This document shows positions 1-10,779 of a stretch of 64,000 nt of DNA, in pieces. Source of the DNA: Polymyxa betae (lineage: Eukaryota; Endomyxa; Phytomyxea; Plasmodiophorida; Plasmodiophoridae); the NCBI GenBank assembly GCA_003693705.1, contig RBZT01000623.1:186001-250000 (forward strand). Reading direction: 5' to 3'. Numbering within the stretch: the first letter of the stretch is position 1; every line of letters begins with the position of its first letter. The position numbers and the translations under genes are program-made. The notes under the pieces are model-generated. The model ran no database searches and had not been told where the DNA came from. It saw nothing but the letters and a program-made list of their open reading frames with translations.

Positions 1-219
1 AGTATGTTAACGCATCTGCTGATATATTGTAAGTTTATCAGGCATGGATAAGGTCAGTTCGACGTGGATACGAGAGCAACTACATCGTCGACAGGATAAG
101 TCAGAAGCTTAAGGGTTAAGAACGTTCCTCAAGGTTGTTCTTCATGTCTTAAATCATGAAGGTGCGCGGATAGATTTGGCCGATGCAACATATTCAAGCG
201 TTTATCACATTCGAAAACC

Positions 220-901
220 ATGATGCACCACCCGACGATCAAGTTTACGTATTTCGATAAGGTTGATAGGCCCGAGCCTATCCGTTTGGCGATGATGATG
301 TCCGATATTCCCTTCGAAGATAATCGCATATCGCAGGAGCAATGGCGTTCGCTGAAAGACAAGACACCGTTCGGCTGCTTGCCCATTATGGAGGTCGACG
401 GCCGCGTCTTCTCGCATTCGAACGCCTTGTTACGATATGTTGGGCATATCGGGTCATTGCTGCCAACTGATCCGCTCCAAGCGCTACAGGTGGATCAGAT
501 TATTGGCGTGATCGATGATATTATCTTTGCTGTGAAGCCGATCCTCCATATTGATGATCGAAGTCGGAAAGTCGCCGAACTGAATCGTCTAGCTGACGAG
601 TTTATTCCTCGTCTGTTCTCCGGCCTGGATCGCGTGCTTGGTCGCGGTTCCAAAGAGTTCTGTGTTGGGAGCCAGTATTCCATTGCCGACATTGCCTTAT
701 TCAATCTCGTACATTGGTTTAAAACAGGTTAGATTGGTCTTTGTCGCATGAAAACGTGATCTCTCAATGTTGTACTTAGGCACAGTCGAGGGTATTTCTA
801 GCAATATCGTCGACAAGTACGAGAATATCTGCCGGATCTATAACAAGGTCGCCCGTCATCAGAAAATCTCCCATTGGCTTGAAGAGCAGCGCACCCAATG
901 A
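220..901 (+). CDS. glutathione S-transferase (sigma-like), 2 exons
   Basis: Cytosolic GST, conjugating glutathione to electrophiles. Exon 1 is 220-727 and exon 2 is 780-901; the 52-nt GT-AG intron 728-779 keeps the frame and gives 209 residues, the usual family length. The N-terminal thioredoxin-fold half carries FTYFD, with the likely catalytic Tyr, then RPEPIRLAM. The glutathione-binding loop reads PFGCLPIMEVDGRVFSHSNA, the classic cis-Pro and SNAILRY-type segment. The all-helical C-terminal half includes QYSIADIALFN, the conserved N-capping/hydrophobic staple region. Without the intron the frame would stop at 732, truncating the last 40 residues, so splicing is needed. Two start codons are adjacent (220 and 223). 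Class assignment (sigma versus alpha/mu/pi) is inference. Confidence 0.9.
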
Positions 902-990
902 GCAACAACGGCACACGTTTGATGGTATAATACAGCGGAATGAACCATTTCAGAGATGGAGACAAAGATCTGCTGTAACATGATAATGGC

Positions 991-1002
991 TGTAACATTA
1001 CA
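991..1002. promoter_or_regulatory. 12-bp near-palindrome TGTAACATTACA upstream of PIGC
   Basis: This is the reverse complement of TGTAATGTTACA, which also occurs at 6745-6756, 17719-17730, 17747-17758 and 17785-17796. It lies about 100 bp upstream of the PIGC start and is preceded by a half-like TGTAACA at 974-980. A role as a transcription factor site is inferred from recurrence and position only. Confidence 0.4.
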
Positions 1003-1104
1003 ACGTTGGTTGAATTACTGCGTATTGATGCCCTCCCTACATTATCTGTCTCTGCTGTCTGCTCAGTCTTCCACGACACTTTGACATCCACAGCCCAATT
1101 GATC

Positions 1105-2520
1105 ATGCCCTATGATCATGATCGGGCGTCTTCAGAATCATCGTCGAGGGCGGCCAGCTCCGCAACGCTACATGAAGCGTGCCAGGTCCAGGAGATCAGA
1201 TGCCACGCCTGTGGAGCCATCCAGCTGCATTCTCCAGTTCCTGTAGGGCAAATTGGTCAGTTGACAGCCAGTAAATCGAATATGGTTGCATAGCCCAGGA
1301 AACCTTGGAGAAGGATTCTTTACGAACGCCAAGACTACCCTGATAACTTCGTAGATGACACATTTCTCAGCTGTCTCATAACAAATGGTAATAAACCGCC
1401 CCTGTTTGCTGACAAAGCAGCCTTGAATGACACCACCTTTAGCTAATGTCAGAAATCCAACATTTTGGTCCTTGGTGTTCGATTCGCTTGCTATCACTCA
1501 GCAAGTGTCATTAACCGGCATATTTCTGTATGACTCCAGTACTATTCTCTGTTAATCACCGCTCATTGCTTGCAGGTCTGTTTTCTGGAGCGTTTTACGT
1601 GGTGCTGTTAGCACTACAGCTTTAGTTACAGTTGATGTTCTCCTTATTCTGTTTGGAGGGACCTTAAAATACTATTTGAATCGGGCACCGTCTTCTAACG
1701 TAGTCGATCTGGGTAATGCTTTTGCTTTATCGTATCTCCACAATGCAGCTTAGTTGTCATTAGCTGCAATGACCGGGAATATTCTAGATCTGCTGAAGTT
1801 TCTTGGTATCCTACTTGGATTATCTCCCGTCTTGATGACGTTGACTAGCGCCTATAGCAATGACACGATATGGGCGTTGAGTCTTGTGCTTTGCTCTCTA
1901 CATATATTTTTACATGATTATTCCTGGACCCAGCCTCTGAAAAATACGGCGTATGTCTTTTGTTAACCGATATCATCGTCGCTAAAGGCCTTTGTACTAG
2001 ATTTGGTGGCACTATTTCTCTCAATGCTGCTGTATTTGCTTCTATTCTATTAGCATCTCGTTTGAAGGTTTCAAGCGAAGTGTTTGCTTTTATATTGTTC
2101 GCTTTCTTGGTATTTGCTGGATTTCCTTTTCTAGCCCGATCAATACGAGTAAGTGTTGTTTCGCATCCATTCTATTGACTGAATCTCTCGCTAGAATTAT
2201 TCATCTCGCCTTCATCTCGCCGTAACAATCTTGCTTCAGGTAACTTTCTATTATTGTTGCTTGTCGCTGGTGCATAATATGTTGCCATCCAGACTTCCTC
2301 TCTATTGCTATTTTCTAATGTATCAATGGCGGCTTGCGTGGCCTTATTTTGCTCTTTGATATTCGTCTCTTTAGTATGCCCTTTTTGGCTGAAATGGATC
2401 AAGCGATATAAAAAGTCAGATATACTGCCTTCTACATGTATCATCTCTAATGTTTATTTTAGTGAGATTCAAGGACCTTGGGATTATGAAGCTGAGACTG
2501 TCGAGAATATCGGCAAATAA
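1105..2520 (+). CDS. PIGC: GPI-GlcNAc transferase subunit C (PIG-C/Gpi2), 9 exons
   Basis: Multi-pass ER membrane subunit of the complex that transfers GlcNAc to phosphatidylinositol, the first step of GPI-anchor synthesis. Exons are 1105-1242, 1294-1387, 1443-1527, 1576-1712, 1764-1950, 2001-2148, 2195-2239, 2293-2414 and 2463-2520. All eight introns are GT-AG, 46-55 nt, and the joined frame is open for 337 residues (human about 297). Family signatures in order: ILYERQDYPDNFVD in exon 2; FWSLVFDSLAITQQ in exon 3; LSPVLMTLTSAYSNDTIWAL and LHDY in exon 5; SLNAAVFASILLASRL in exon 6; and the C-terminal EIQGPWDYEAE in exon 9. Exon 1 encodes an extra N-terminus containing RCHACG, a CxxC that looks like half of a zinc knuckle and is not typical of PIG-C; the true start is therefore less certain than the rest. 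Confidence 0.9.
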
Positions 2521-2948
2521 AACCAAACTCATTGTAAATTTCAATTTGAGTCCAGTATCAGTTGACTCGCAGTGTAAACTGAATAATCTCACGAGATCTG
2601 AATCTGACTTTTTGTGTTCCGGTTTCGTCTGACTCAAATAATCGGGCAGCCGAAATGCTATAGTCGTTCTAGATTAGACCAAGCGAATTGCTGCTTCATT
2701 CAAAGTGCTAACTGGAAGACAAGCAGCTTTCTGTTTTGAACATTTGAATGCAAACAGTTATGATAACAACCCGCTCGAATGGCTCAGTCTTGAAGACATC
2801 AAAGAATGTACTTTAAGATTTATCTGGAGATCCCATCTTAACTGGAACTATCGATGCTTTGCAAAAATCCAACACTTTCCGATTGTTGACCGCTTATCTG
2901 ATCGCATTGCAAAATGGAAATGGAGGATATTGATACCGTTATTTAGAT
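2521..2948. other. gap between PIGC and DNA ligase 3' ends; one unsupported ORF
   Basis: PIGC (+) and the ligase (-) converge here. An 85-codon open frame runs on + from 2705 to 2962 with a Trp- and Glu-rich composition, but it has no ATG and no recognised similarity. It also runs into the ligase stop region. Probably 3' untranslated sequence of the two genes, though a small unrecognised exon cannot be excluded. Confidence 0.3.
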
Positions 2949-5900
2949 TTACCGTTTATTAAGTTGCATTTGGTATAATTCAGCAATTTCCGAACTGGAC
3001 GTTGCATCTTCAGGCTTCTTATCGGGTCGAACTTGGATAAATCGTGGAAATCGAAGGGCGATTCCTTTATCATCAGCGACCAGGCCAATAGCAGCCTTAT
3101 GCAGCGGGCTAATAGACAGATTCGCGGCTTTAATCTCCCAAACCTACAAACAGTGATGTAAACGTTATAGCGATATTCAACTATAAATATAAACCTGAGA
3201 TCCATTTAGCCATTCATCAGGAGGATCTCTTTCGCCATATCGGTAGTGTTTATGAGGAGCCTGAAAACATCAGCTGAGAACAGTGAACGAAAGTGTTACC
3301 AACCTCGATTAGCTGCTGATTGGCCCAACACGTTAAAGAGTGCAACATTTCTTCGCTGAATCCAGTCCCGATTTTGCAAATAGATTGCAGCTCTTCAGTT
3401 TCAGGATTATAAACTGCCAGCAGATAACCACCGAAAGTTCCTGTTCTTTTCCCTTTCCCGTAGTACGCTCCTATGAGAGCAATAATGCATCGAGACCATG
3501 AGTATAACAACTACAACTGACCAATGGGAATTAAGTCGAACGAATCAGTTAACCCTTGCATGTAGTCTTTCTTGAGTTTCTTCCAAGCACGACTACGTTT
3601 ATCAGGCTCATAAAGTGCCAACTGGCCGGCATTAAGACATTTGACCTAACGACAATTAGCTCAAATAAAATAATTGTGAATGGCTCAGAAGCACGCACAC
3701 ACCATTAAACCTTCACAGTTCTGTTCAACCGATTTGTCTAGGAATTCAGAGATCTTTGTTTCATCGTTCCTGGAAGATGGTTAGGTAATTGGAAAGAATA
3801 AAACAACATATGATACGTCTCTTTAGAGATGGTGAACCGAAAATGACCATCGATCTCATTAAATGAAGAATGCAGCAGACGCCGTCGTTCTCTCAGAGGA
3901 ACTGACAGGAGCGACTAATAGGGCATGAATACAACTTATAAATGGCCCAAGTTGCCAACCTTTCCATTCAAAAAAATCAAGTCAAATGCAAATAGACATA
4001 TATCAACAGCGATATCTTCAGTTTTCACATTCTTTCGCTTTCGAGTGGATAAAACCTGAAAAGGAAGAACACACTTTCCACCTCGATCGTACGCGACAGC
4101 TTCTGCATCGATAATGCAAGACTGCACCATCCCTGGATTGAACGTCTACGAGATTTTATGAGAGCAGAGATGTGTAATTTGCGAACAAATAACCTTTGAG
4201 ATCATGCCGACGATATCGGGAAATTTCTCAGTTCTTGTTTCTGCATTGCGACTGAAAATATGGACATTGCCGTCTTCCAGAACGTGGATCTACTATCCTG
4301 TTCAGAGAGCGTAAAAAAACCAGCACGTTGGACCTGCACACGTTCGCCATCGTATTTATATTCAAGTACGATATCATGACTGTCGAAGTCTTCAAGAACC
4401 TGACAACTCTTTGATAAGAGCAAACAGCTATCAAATCAGGGAGTACATCGGTGACTGATTTCGCAGGAGCAGCAAGCATGCTATTAATTGGAACACCGGG
4501 AGTTAAGTAGCAATGATTTTTGAGTTCATTGATCGGATACTGAAGCAGGGCAGGAATGATTCGAGACAAATTGGGGCATTCGACCCAAGCTCTCTTTAAA
4601 GCTGCAGTAGCATCACCGATCTCTCTGCCAGACGGAAGTGTTAGAGCAATTCAGAGCATACAAAATTGGAAAACACTAACAGTAATAGCAGAGGTTCAGA
4701 AAGAACTAATGATTGATCGAATCGCTCATCTGGCAACTCGTTTATTCTTTTTCGTTCCTCTTCTATCAACCATTTCAATAAGAAAACAAAAAATGATGCG
4801 AGAGCAAGTACCGGAGAGCGGAGGTGTTAGCACGACAGCTTTAGCTAGTGCTGATAAGATTGTTGGAATTGAGCAGCCAATTCTGGTAAGAAAATAAACT
4901 AATGAGTAGAAAGATTCGCAAGACCAACCGTAAATTCCCTTGAAGTGATCGAACGATGTATCGAACTTCAGATTCGTTGGCGGAAACCAACAGATCGGCA
5001 ATCAAAGCAATTTTCCGGTCCACTTTGGTCTCCGAAGCGATTTTACCAAACTGACTAAATAATTGGCAGACTGAACAGATACGGTGAGCCTCACGAAATC
5101 ACAAAACAATGAATATACCAGTCAGCAATGGGGACGTAATCAATGGTCGACAGCTTTGGCTTCTTTCAGCAAAATTTCCCAGATCGCCAATGTTTTTCAA
5201 CTCCTCTGAGATCTCCTTCACACTCCGACTGGTACTTCGACAATTTTAGAGCAATAAAAACTTGAGCATTTGCGAACCTTTGCGCTAGAACTTTGATTAA
5301 CAACTTGTCCCCGACACCGATTTCCATTCCTTTATAATCTGGACCAAGCTACAAACAATCAGATACCGCAAATCTGCATTTGTGACAAAGGTTCAACAAT
5401 GTACTTTGTTGATGCAAAGATACACAGCTGACAGTAACGCCTCAGGATTTTTGACGATCACCGAACGAAAGAATTTGGCGATTCGGTTAATATTGGGAAT
5501 TCGGCGCGACTCGCCTTCCACATCTTGAAACATTCTTGACATGTGCAGATAAGGCAGGCTATGAAAATATTTAGCGAACGTCGCATCCTGAACTGGAATA
5601 CAATACTCTGGTCCAACGCGCCAATGGCTATCACGAAATGGATTATATTTACAACTAGCAAGAATTCAGCAAAACTCAGAATCGACTTCAAACACTAAAG
5701 TACAGTTCCCCGTTGCTGGAAACATTCTTGACTTTGGCGCGAATGTTGGCGTTTGAGAATGTCCTAACAACGAATGAAAACGAATCCTTTGTTGAAAGCG
5801 ATGTTTTTACTCTAAATCCTCTACAGGTCCCACGCCATCTTGGTCACCGGCCAGCTTATCCTTAACAAACGACACTGTTGCGGACGCCATCGATTCGTTT

Positions 5901-6660
5901 TCAGCGTCAGTTTTCAATTTTGTGTCGGATGTTAAAACGTTCTAACGTAACGGTTTACTTTGATGTGGCCGAAAGCTATCCACATCAAACGCTTACATTT
6001 TTCGCAGAATGGACTAATGCAGAATTCAGAGTTGAATGGTTGCCGCCGCCGGATTCTTCGATTTCACGAAGGCTGGAGACTGTAAGAGTCGCAAAAGGTC
6101 GTTCATGAGAGCAACATTACCGCTTCAGAAACCCCTCGCTCTTGTTAGTGCTATAGCATCCAGTTGACCAAACGAATTTTCATCAAAGTATGACATACCC
6201 AGAGCTAGCTTCAGCCTAGACAATATTAATAAAAGCGTAATGGTAGAGTACGAAACATGCCGAATGAGAATTGAATGCTGTGTCGTTAGATGGCTTGTCA
6301 TAATAGGCAAATAAATCTGGCAGTCGAGAAGGCAGCGAAATGAGCTCCTGAGCTGATGTGGACGTTTTTGAGAAGTTTCTGTCAAATGATGCTCGAGCAT
6401 CGTTGAGTCCCTTCAAGGTTTAGAGCTCATAAAGCCACAAGAAGACGTTCTGTATTTACCTGATCGAATATGCTACGATCCGATAAATTTTGCTTGGGAC
6501 AATAGCTCTCCTGAAGCTTAGAAAGATGTCGACCATGCAACGGGATCGAAATTTGACGGAATCGGTATTTTAGAAGCAGACAGCGACCCAACATGGGATC
6601 TGTCCAAGAAAGCCCGACGTCGATCAGCAGGATTTCGAATTGGTGAGTGTCTTGCCTCGA
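2949..6660 (-). CDS. LIG1: ATP-dependent DNA ligase I, many short exons
   Basis: Seals nicks during Okazaki fragment joining and excision repair. The nucleotidyl-transfer core is clear: [12 protein letters not shown] near 4320-4370 contains the adenylated Lys (KYDG), followed by [25 protein letters not shown] and [10 protein letters not shown] near 3960-4130, [19 protein letters not shown] near 3420-3480, and the OB-fold end [19 protein letters not shown] and [20 protein letters not shown] near 2980-3150. Upstream, the DNA-binding domain begins with [12 protein letters not shown] near 5630-5655, as in LIG1 rather than LIG3 or LIG4. The stop codon is the complement of 2949-2951. Exons joining in phase can be followed back through an in-frame ATG at 5890 and, with 36-54-nt introns, to about 6416 and less surely 6660. 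These would encode a low-complexity N-terminus like the LIG1 regulatory tail. I could not identify a PCNA-binding box or a certain start codon. Confidence 0.85.
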
Positions 6661-6744
6661 TAATACTTCATATGCAATGATACTGAAGTTATTAAAGATG
6701 TGACAGAGATGCAGCAGTGAATAATCAAAGGCGCACATCCCAAA

Positions 6745-6756
6745 TGTAATGTTACA
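6745..6756. promoter_or_regulatory. 12-bp near-palindrome TGTAATGTTACA
   Basis: Second occurrence of the element, located between the unresolved 5' end of the ligase gene (-) and small + strand ORFs starting at 6819 and 6831. It could be in an intergenic promoter or in a 5' intron, depending on where the ligase gene starts. Confidence 0.4.
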
Positions 6757-6818
6757 TTGTCATCCTGTGTCTACATGTAGAGACGGGTCTATCGAAGTAT
6801 TTAGAGACGAGACTCCTA

Positions 6819-7055
6819 ATTCGATAATGGATGCCATGGTCGCTTCGACGTTGTTTCAGACGCTTGTCAGAAATGCTGCTGCCAATGTATATCGTCTCAG
6901 TCTTAGATATGCCACGATGGGATGCTGTTGTAGCCGCGCTGATGATGCTGGCTGTGAAAACTCTCACGAGGTTCAATGGTAGTTGTTTTGAATCGACTTC
7001 ACTCGTTCTGGAACCGATACTGCATAAGCCATTCTCTCAAGACTACGCTGTTTAG
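6819..7055 (+). other. possible small ORFs, coding status unclear
   Basis: Two overlapping + frames are open: ATG 6819 to stop about 6982 (MDAMVASTLFQTLV...) and ATG 6831 to 7055 (74 codons, hydrophobic middle). The minus strand is also partly open. None gives a recognised family, and I could not choose between them. The 12-mer element lies 60-75 bp upstream of the ATGs. Confidence 0.2.
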
Positions 7056-7460
7056 AAGTAATACACATGTTCCATTTTTCTCTTGAACTATTAGCAAACC
7101 CTCTTAATTGTATGACTATAAAGATAATATGGGTATCAGGAAACGCAATCTGCATATCTTTATGAGAATTGGAAATCCAAGATGAAATAACATCAATTTA
7201 AAATGCAAAGCAAGAGACAGTCCCATATAATTAATACACACCATATGCCACGACTTAGAACTATCAACTAATTACACGAGACATCTACTGGCATGATATG
7301 AAGGCAGTATATTGTTAGATAAGAAATCTTGAACCAGAGAAATTCTTCATGAAAAGATGCAAAACTTTTTAATGTTATATGGAAATAGCGCTATTGGATG
7401 GGAGAACGGAGTCCGTCATTACGCCGTCACGGACTTGTCGTTAGATTCTTGAGATTAATA
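7056..7460. other. AT-rich intergenic stretch upstream of eS7
   Basis: About 400 bases of AT-rich sequence with no supported ORF, repeat or RNA gene. It presumably contains the promoter and 5' leader of the ribosomal protein gene that follows. The base composition contrasts sharply with the GC-rich coding sequence starting at 7461. Confidence 0.5.
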
Positions 7461-8042
7461 ATGGCGGCCGTCGTGGGTAACAAGCTCCTGAAGAAGGGCG
7501 GTAAAGCTCCCACCGAGCTGGAATCAGCTCTGGCCCAGGCTTTCGTCGACCTGGAATCGTCGTCGAAGGACCTCAAGGCCGATCTCCGCGACCTGTACTT
7601 CGTCGCCGCCAAGGAGATCGCCGTCGATGAGAACAAGAAGGCCATCGTCATCTTCGTCCCCTACGTGAAACTGGTCAAATTCAAGAAGATCCAGCCCCGT
7701 TTGGTCCGGGAATTGGAGAAGAAATTCACCAACAAGCACATCATCTTCATCGGTCAGCGCACCGTCCTTGGCTCCGGCCACTCCCGTAAATCTCATGGCG
7801 CTCTGCGGCCACGATCTCGTACGATCCAGGCCGTCCACGAGGGCATCCTGAACGATCTTGTCTACCCGACCGAGATTGTCGGCAAGCGAATCCGATTTCG
7901 CCTTGACGGATCTAAGCTCTACAAGATCTATCTGGATCCCAAGGAGGCTTCCAACATCGACTACAAACTGTCTACGTTTGCCGCCGTCTACCGTAAGCTT
8001 ACCTACAAAACCATCGAATTCATGTTCCCACCGAAGGCGTGA
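7461..8042 (+). CDS. RPS7: 40S ribosomal protein eS7
   Basis: Small-subunit ribosomal protein acting in 18S rRNA maturation and the mature 40S body. A single uninterrupted exon encodes 193 residues, matching the family (about 190-195). Diagnostic segments: FVPYVKLVKFKKIQPRLVRE, LEKKFTNKHIIFIGQR, RPRSRTIQAVHEGILNDLV, YPTEIVGKRIRFRLDGSKL and the C-terminal KLTYKTIEFMFP. The frame is open upstream to 7398, but the ATG at 7461 (MAAVVGNKLLKKGGK) gives the normal length. Codon choice is strongly biased to C-ending codons (GTC, ATC, AAG), as expected for a very highly expressed gene and unlike the AT-richer neighbours. No intron is needed, unlike RPS21 and RPL9 in the same window. Confidence 0.96.
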   Translation: MAAVVGNKLLKKGGKAPTELESALAQAFVDLESSSKDLKADLRDLYFVAAKEIAVDENKKAIVIFVPYVKLVKFKKIQPRLVRELEKKFTNKHIIFIGQRTVLGSGHSRKSHGALRPRSRTIQAVHEGILNDLVYPTEIVGKRIRFRLDGSKLYKIYLDPKEASNIDYKLSTFAAVYRKLTYKTIEFMFPPKA

Positions 8043-8395
8043 GAGAGTTCATTAAACAGTTGTTATCTACCTATGCATGTGGCCCTGGCTAGTCTAACAC
8101 TGTATTATTTTTGCCTGGTAGGAAACTTAATGACCTTGCTGTCACTGGAAATTTCCATTTGCTTTCGATTAAGTACATTGGTGTAGTGGGTAAATTCCCT
8201 CCCTTTAAGAAATATAGCGTTGCTTCCGTTGAAAATGAATGTTTTTTGGCAAGGATAATTTCGATTCGTTCAAGTCGACAAACGTGTAACTGAAACTTTG
8301 GTAATTCAAAGTTTCTTGTACTGTTTACTCGAATTTCCTTCAACATTAAATTCGCAAGCGGCAGCTTTGCACGGTGAACGAATGTTTCTGGAAGG

Positions 8396-8695
8396 CTAGC
8401 TGTTGAAGACGAATCGATGCTTTTCGATTGGAATCATATCGATCATTGATGGGTGTAGTGTGTAGTCCTGATAGTTCTGGAACGTAGCCAGTAAGCTAGA
8501 AAAGGCCTTGTGCTGAAGGGTGACACCACCGCTTGTTGAACATGTACAAAGAATACAATGAATCCATTCTATTCCACATTCGTCATTGCTGTGACAGGAA
8601 ACACTTAGGTATTCATGATGGAAGCTCTCGATCTTGCGTCCAAGCATCCTCTGTATAATTTCAAGCTGATTGTCGATTCGATATCGCAATATCAT
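8396..8695 (-). CDS. hypothetical protein, 99 aa
   Basis: ATG at 8695 (reverse) opens a 99-codon frame starting MILRYRIDNQLEIIQ, with several Cys (HCILCTCS) and no recognised family. It lies between eS7 (+, ending 8042) and HSF (+, starting 9378). There are no competing long frames on the other strand, which mildly favours it. It could equally be a terminal exon of a longer gene or chance. The stretch 8043-8395 holds only short overlapping frames and is probably the 3' flank of eS7. Confidence 0.3.
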   Translation of the reverse strand: MILRYRIDNQLEIIQRMLGRKIESFHHEYLSVSCHSNDECGIEWIHCILCTCSTSGGVTLQHKAFSSLLATFQNYQDYTLHPSMIDMIPIEKHRFVFNS

Positions 8696-9377
8696 CTTCT
8701 AGCTTCATTTACAAGTGGAGGAGAAAAATGGCTTAGTAACTAAATAATCAAGAAATGTTTATCGAATACACTGCAATTAGTTATCTCCCATGTTTTGTCT
8801 GAGCTGCTTGACTCAAACCAATCAGTTCAGAGCATATTCGACTTTTGATGTTGGTGGAGCGGGCACTGTCAAGTGTCAAAGACCACGCCGCCACAGCTTT
8901 CGAGCAGGAACGCAGACGTCTTGATAAGAAGTTGGAAGGTTTGGGGAGTTAATGGCCACAGGAAGGAAGTTGGCATGAGAGACAAGAAGACAGAAGTTGC
9001 ATGGGGTTACCGGTAAGCGGTAAGCCGGTTCACCCAAATAGGGCGGATATGAGGTAACGGATATTTTACGATACCATATCGTCATCGGCTGTGGCCAAGG
9101 GGAGAAGGTGGTCGCGTCTTGACAGTGGCAGGCCGTTCAAGCGCAACTGGCATGACGATGGCTCCACGGTGGGTTTGCGTCACTGGGCCGCAAGTCGGCA
9201 AATTCTATTTTCGGTACTGGTACAAGTTACCCCTAGGCGCCTTCTACGTCGGGTTGTTGAGGGGCGCTGCGAAGAACGGGTTGTGACTGCGCACGGACCT
9301 CTCTATGACAGTTCGTGAACGGCGACATCGTTGGAAAAGGCACTGGGTAACCCCTTACAAACCCTTCTGTCTTCGTC
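8696..9377. other. gap upstream of HSF gene; nothing recognised
   Basis: About 680 bases without a supportable gene. Overlapping frames are open on both strands around 9091-9563, as expected in GC-richer sequence, but they lack recognisable protein features. A short direct repeat, GGTAAGCGGTAAGCCGG, occurs near 9010-9026. This stretch presumably carries the HSF promoter. Confidence 0.4.
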
Positions 9378-10487
9378 ATGAGCCGTTCGCCTAATCGAAG
9401 TATGAGCGACCCGATGCCGCCCATCATCACGCGACGAAGGGGAATGTCGGCCCCGCCCGCGGTTGCTTTCAGGGAAGATCTTAACGACACGGGCATGGCC
9501 GAGATTTCCGATTCTAAGCAGACTCCCTTCATACAGAAGACCTATGCCATGATAGATACACATGAGACTATATGCTGGCTACCAGATGGTCAAGGATTTC
9601 TTGTAAAGGATGCTAATGTGCTCGCTGCTGAGGTTCTGCCTAAGTTCTTCAAGCATGGAAACTTTGCCAGTTTCGTTCGTCAATTACACTTCTATGGCTT
9701 CTCCAAAACGACATTAATGAATGGAGGCTCAGAATTCAGGCATCCGAACTTCATTTATGGTCGTATGGATCTGCTTCATTTGATATCACGCAAGTCTACA
9801 GATACGATCACCAAACAGAGAAGCCAAATAGATGACCTTCAGCAGCAAGTAATGTATCTAAGGCAGCAGAATGAGCAATTGCTTATGGAGCATCGGCGAA
9901 TAATGTCGCTCGTTTCTAGCAAAGATCCTGCGGCTTTGAATAGCATCTGTCCAACGCTACCAACACAAATCCCCTACAGAACTGACGGCGTCATTCCAGA
10001 TCGAACGTCATCTGGTGGAATTCCTGTACCGAACATGGCAAGTCGAGAAGGCTCTGTTGCAAGTTCATCGCCGATTCTCAAGCCTGTCCCGAAAGCAGTT
10101 TGCTTTAATGGAACTAATAATCTGTTGCATATGCCGCCATCCCCAAGCATGCATGGCATCTCCAACCTACCAGGAAGTCGAATCCCTACTGCTATGGTTT
10201 ATCACAATCCTGAGTATACGATGAACAATTTTCAGCAAATAATGCAGTATCCTGATATGTCTTCCAATCATGCTCATGTCGAGATTCCTGCTGCCGTTTC
10301 TGCATTCAAGATGAACCCGCCGATCAATATGAGGTACGATTGGCAAGCTAACAACGCAGCAAACGTGGCACAAAACTCTTTCCAAATGTCTGTGGATCAA
10401 AGACTTGCTTTCAACCCTGTATGTCGACATAACCCAGCTGGAGCCATGCCAATCGCAGACATTCGTCCAGGTACAACCCAGACATAA
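9378..10487 (+). CDS. heat shock transcription factor (HSF)
   Basis: Sequence-specific activator binding nGAAn repeats as a trimer. A single exon of 369 codons. After a 45-residue basic/Ser N-terminus, the HSF DNA-binding winged helix spans roughly residues 50-145. It shows TPFIQKTYAMID, the central WLPDGQGFLVKD, VLPKFFKHGNFASFVRQLHF (recognition helix) and YGFSKT, then FRHPNFIYGRMDLLHLISRK. A heptad-repeat trimerisation coiled coil follows at about 150-185 (IDDLQQQVMYLRQQNEQLL). The C-terminal half is Pro/Met/Asn-rich and disordered, presumably the activation and regulatory region. The DNA-binding domain is not split by an intron here, unlike many HSF genes. The first ATG of the open frame is used. 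Confidence 0.94.
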   Translation: MSRSPNRSMSDPMPPIITRRRGMSAPPAVAFREDLNDTGMAEISDSKQTPFIQKTYAMIDTHETICWLPDGQGFLVKDANVLAAEVLPKFFKHGNFASFVRQLHFYGFSKTTLMNGGSEFRHPNFIYGRMDLLHLISRKSTDTITKQRSQIDDLQQQVMYLRQQNEQLLMEHRRIMSLVSSKDPAALNSICPTLPTQIPYRTDGVIPDRTSSGGIPVPNMASREGSVASSSPILKPVPKAVCFNGTNNLLHMPPSPSMHGISNLPGSRIPTAMVYHNPEYTMNNFQQIMQYPDMSSNHAHVEIPAAVSAFKMNPPINMRYDWQANNAANVAQNSFQMSVDQRLAFNPVCRHNPAGAMPIADIRPGTTQT

Positions 10488-10779
10488 TTCCATTTAATCT
10501 GAATGTAAAGAATAAGGAATTTGATATGGTTGCCTTAATTTCTATTGTGTTTATTAATTGTTATATATAAAATCTATCCTCAACCAATGTACATATCACG
10601 TGCTGCTTCTAGAAGCTCGGCACTACGTGTGCAATTATTGCCACTTGTAAGTTGTTGAATCTGAAGAAACGTAGAGGCATTAATTTCAAATGTTTACATT
10701 TGACTATTGCTAATCGATACATTTATAAATATCTTAATTGGGAATATATAGTAAGTTCATGCAAACAGCGACCAGACCT
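10488..10779. other. AT-rich 3' flank between convergent genes
   Basis: AT-rich sequence after the HSF stop and after the stop of the minus-strand PDZ gene. No ORF, RNA gene or repeat is recognised. It probably holds both 3' untranslated regions and polyadenylation sites. Confidence 0.5.

Noticed and set aside
798-1106. 102-codon minus-strand ORF
   Set aside because: No family, no intron logic, and it overlaps the GST 3' end; treated as chance.
1168-1497. 109-codon minus-strand ORF with weak resemblance to LAMTOR4
   Set aside because: The opposite strand carries PIGC exons 2 and 3 (ILYERQDYPDNFVD, FWSLVFDSL) with clean splice sites, so the minus frame is a shadow.
6427-6738. 103-codon minus-strand ORF as a separate gene upstream of DNA ligase
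   Set aside because: Its Leu/Ile/Cys-rich translation looks like an off-frame reading; a different frame ([16 protein letters not shown]) joins better in phase with downstream ligase exons.
7524-7838. 104-codon minus-strand ORF rich in Asp and Leu
   Set aside because: It is the antisense of eS7, whose strong codon bias opens the opposite strand.
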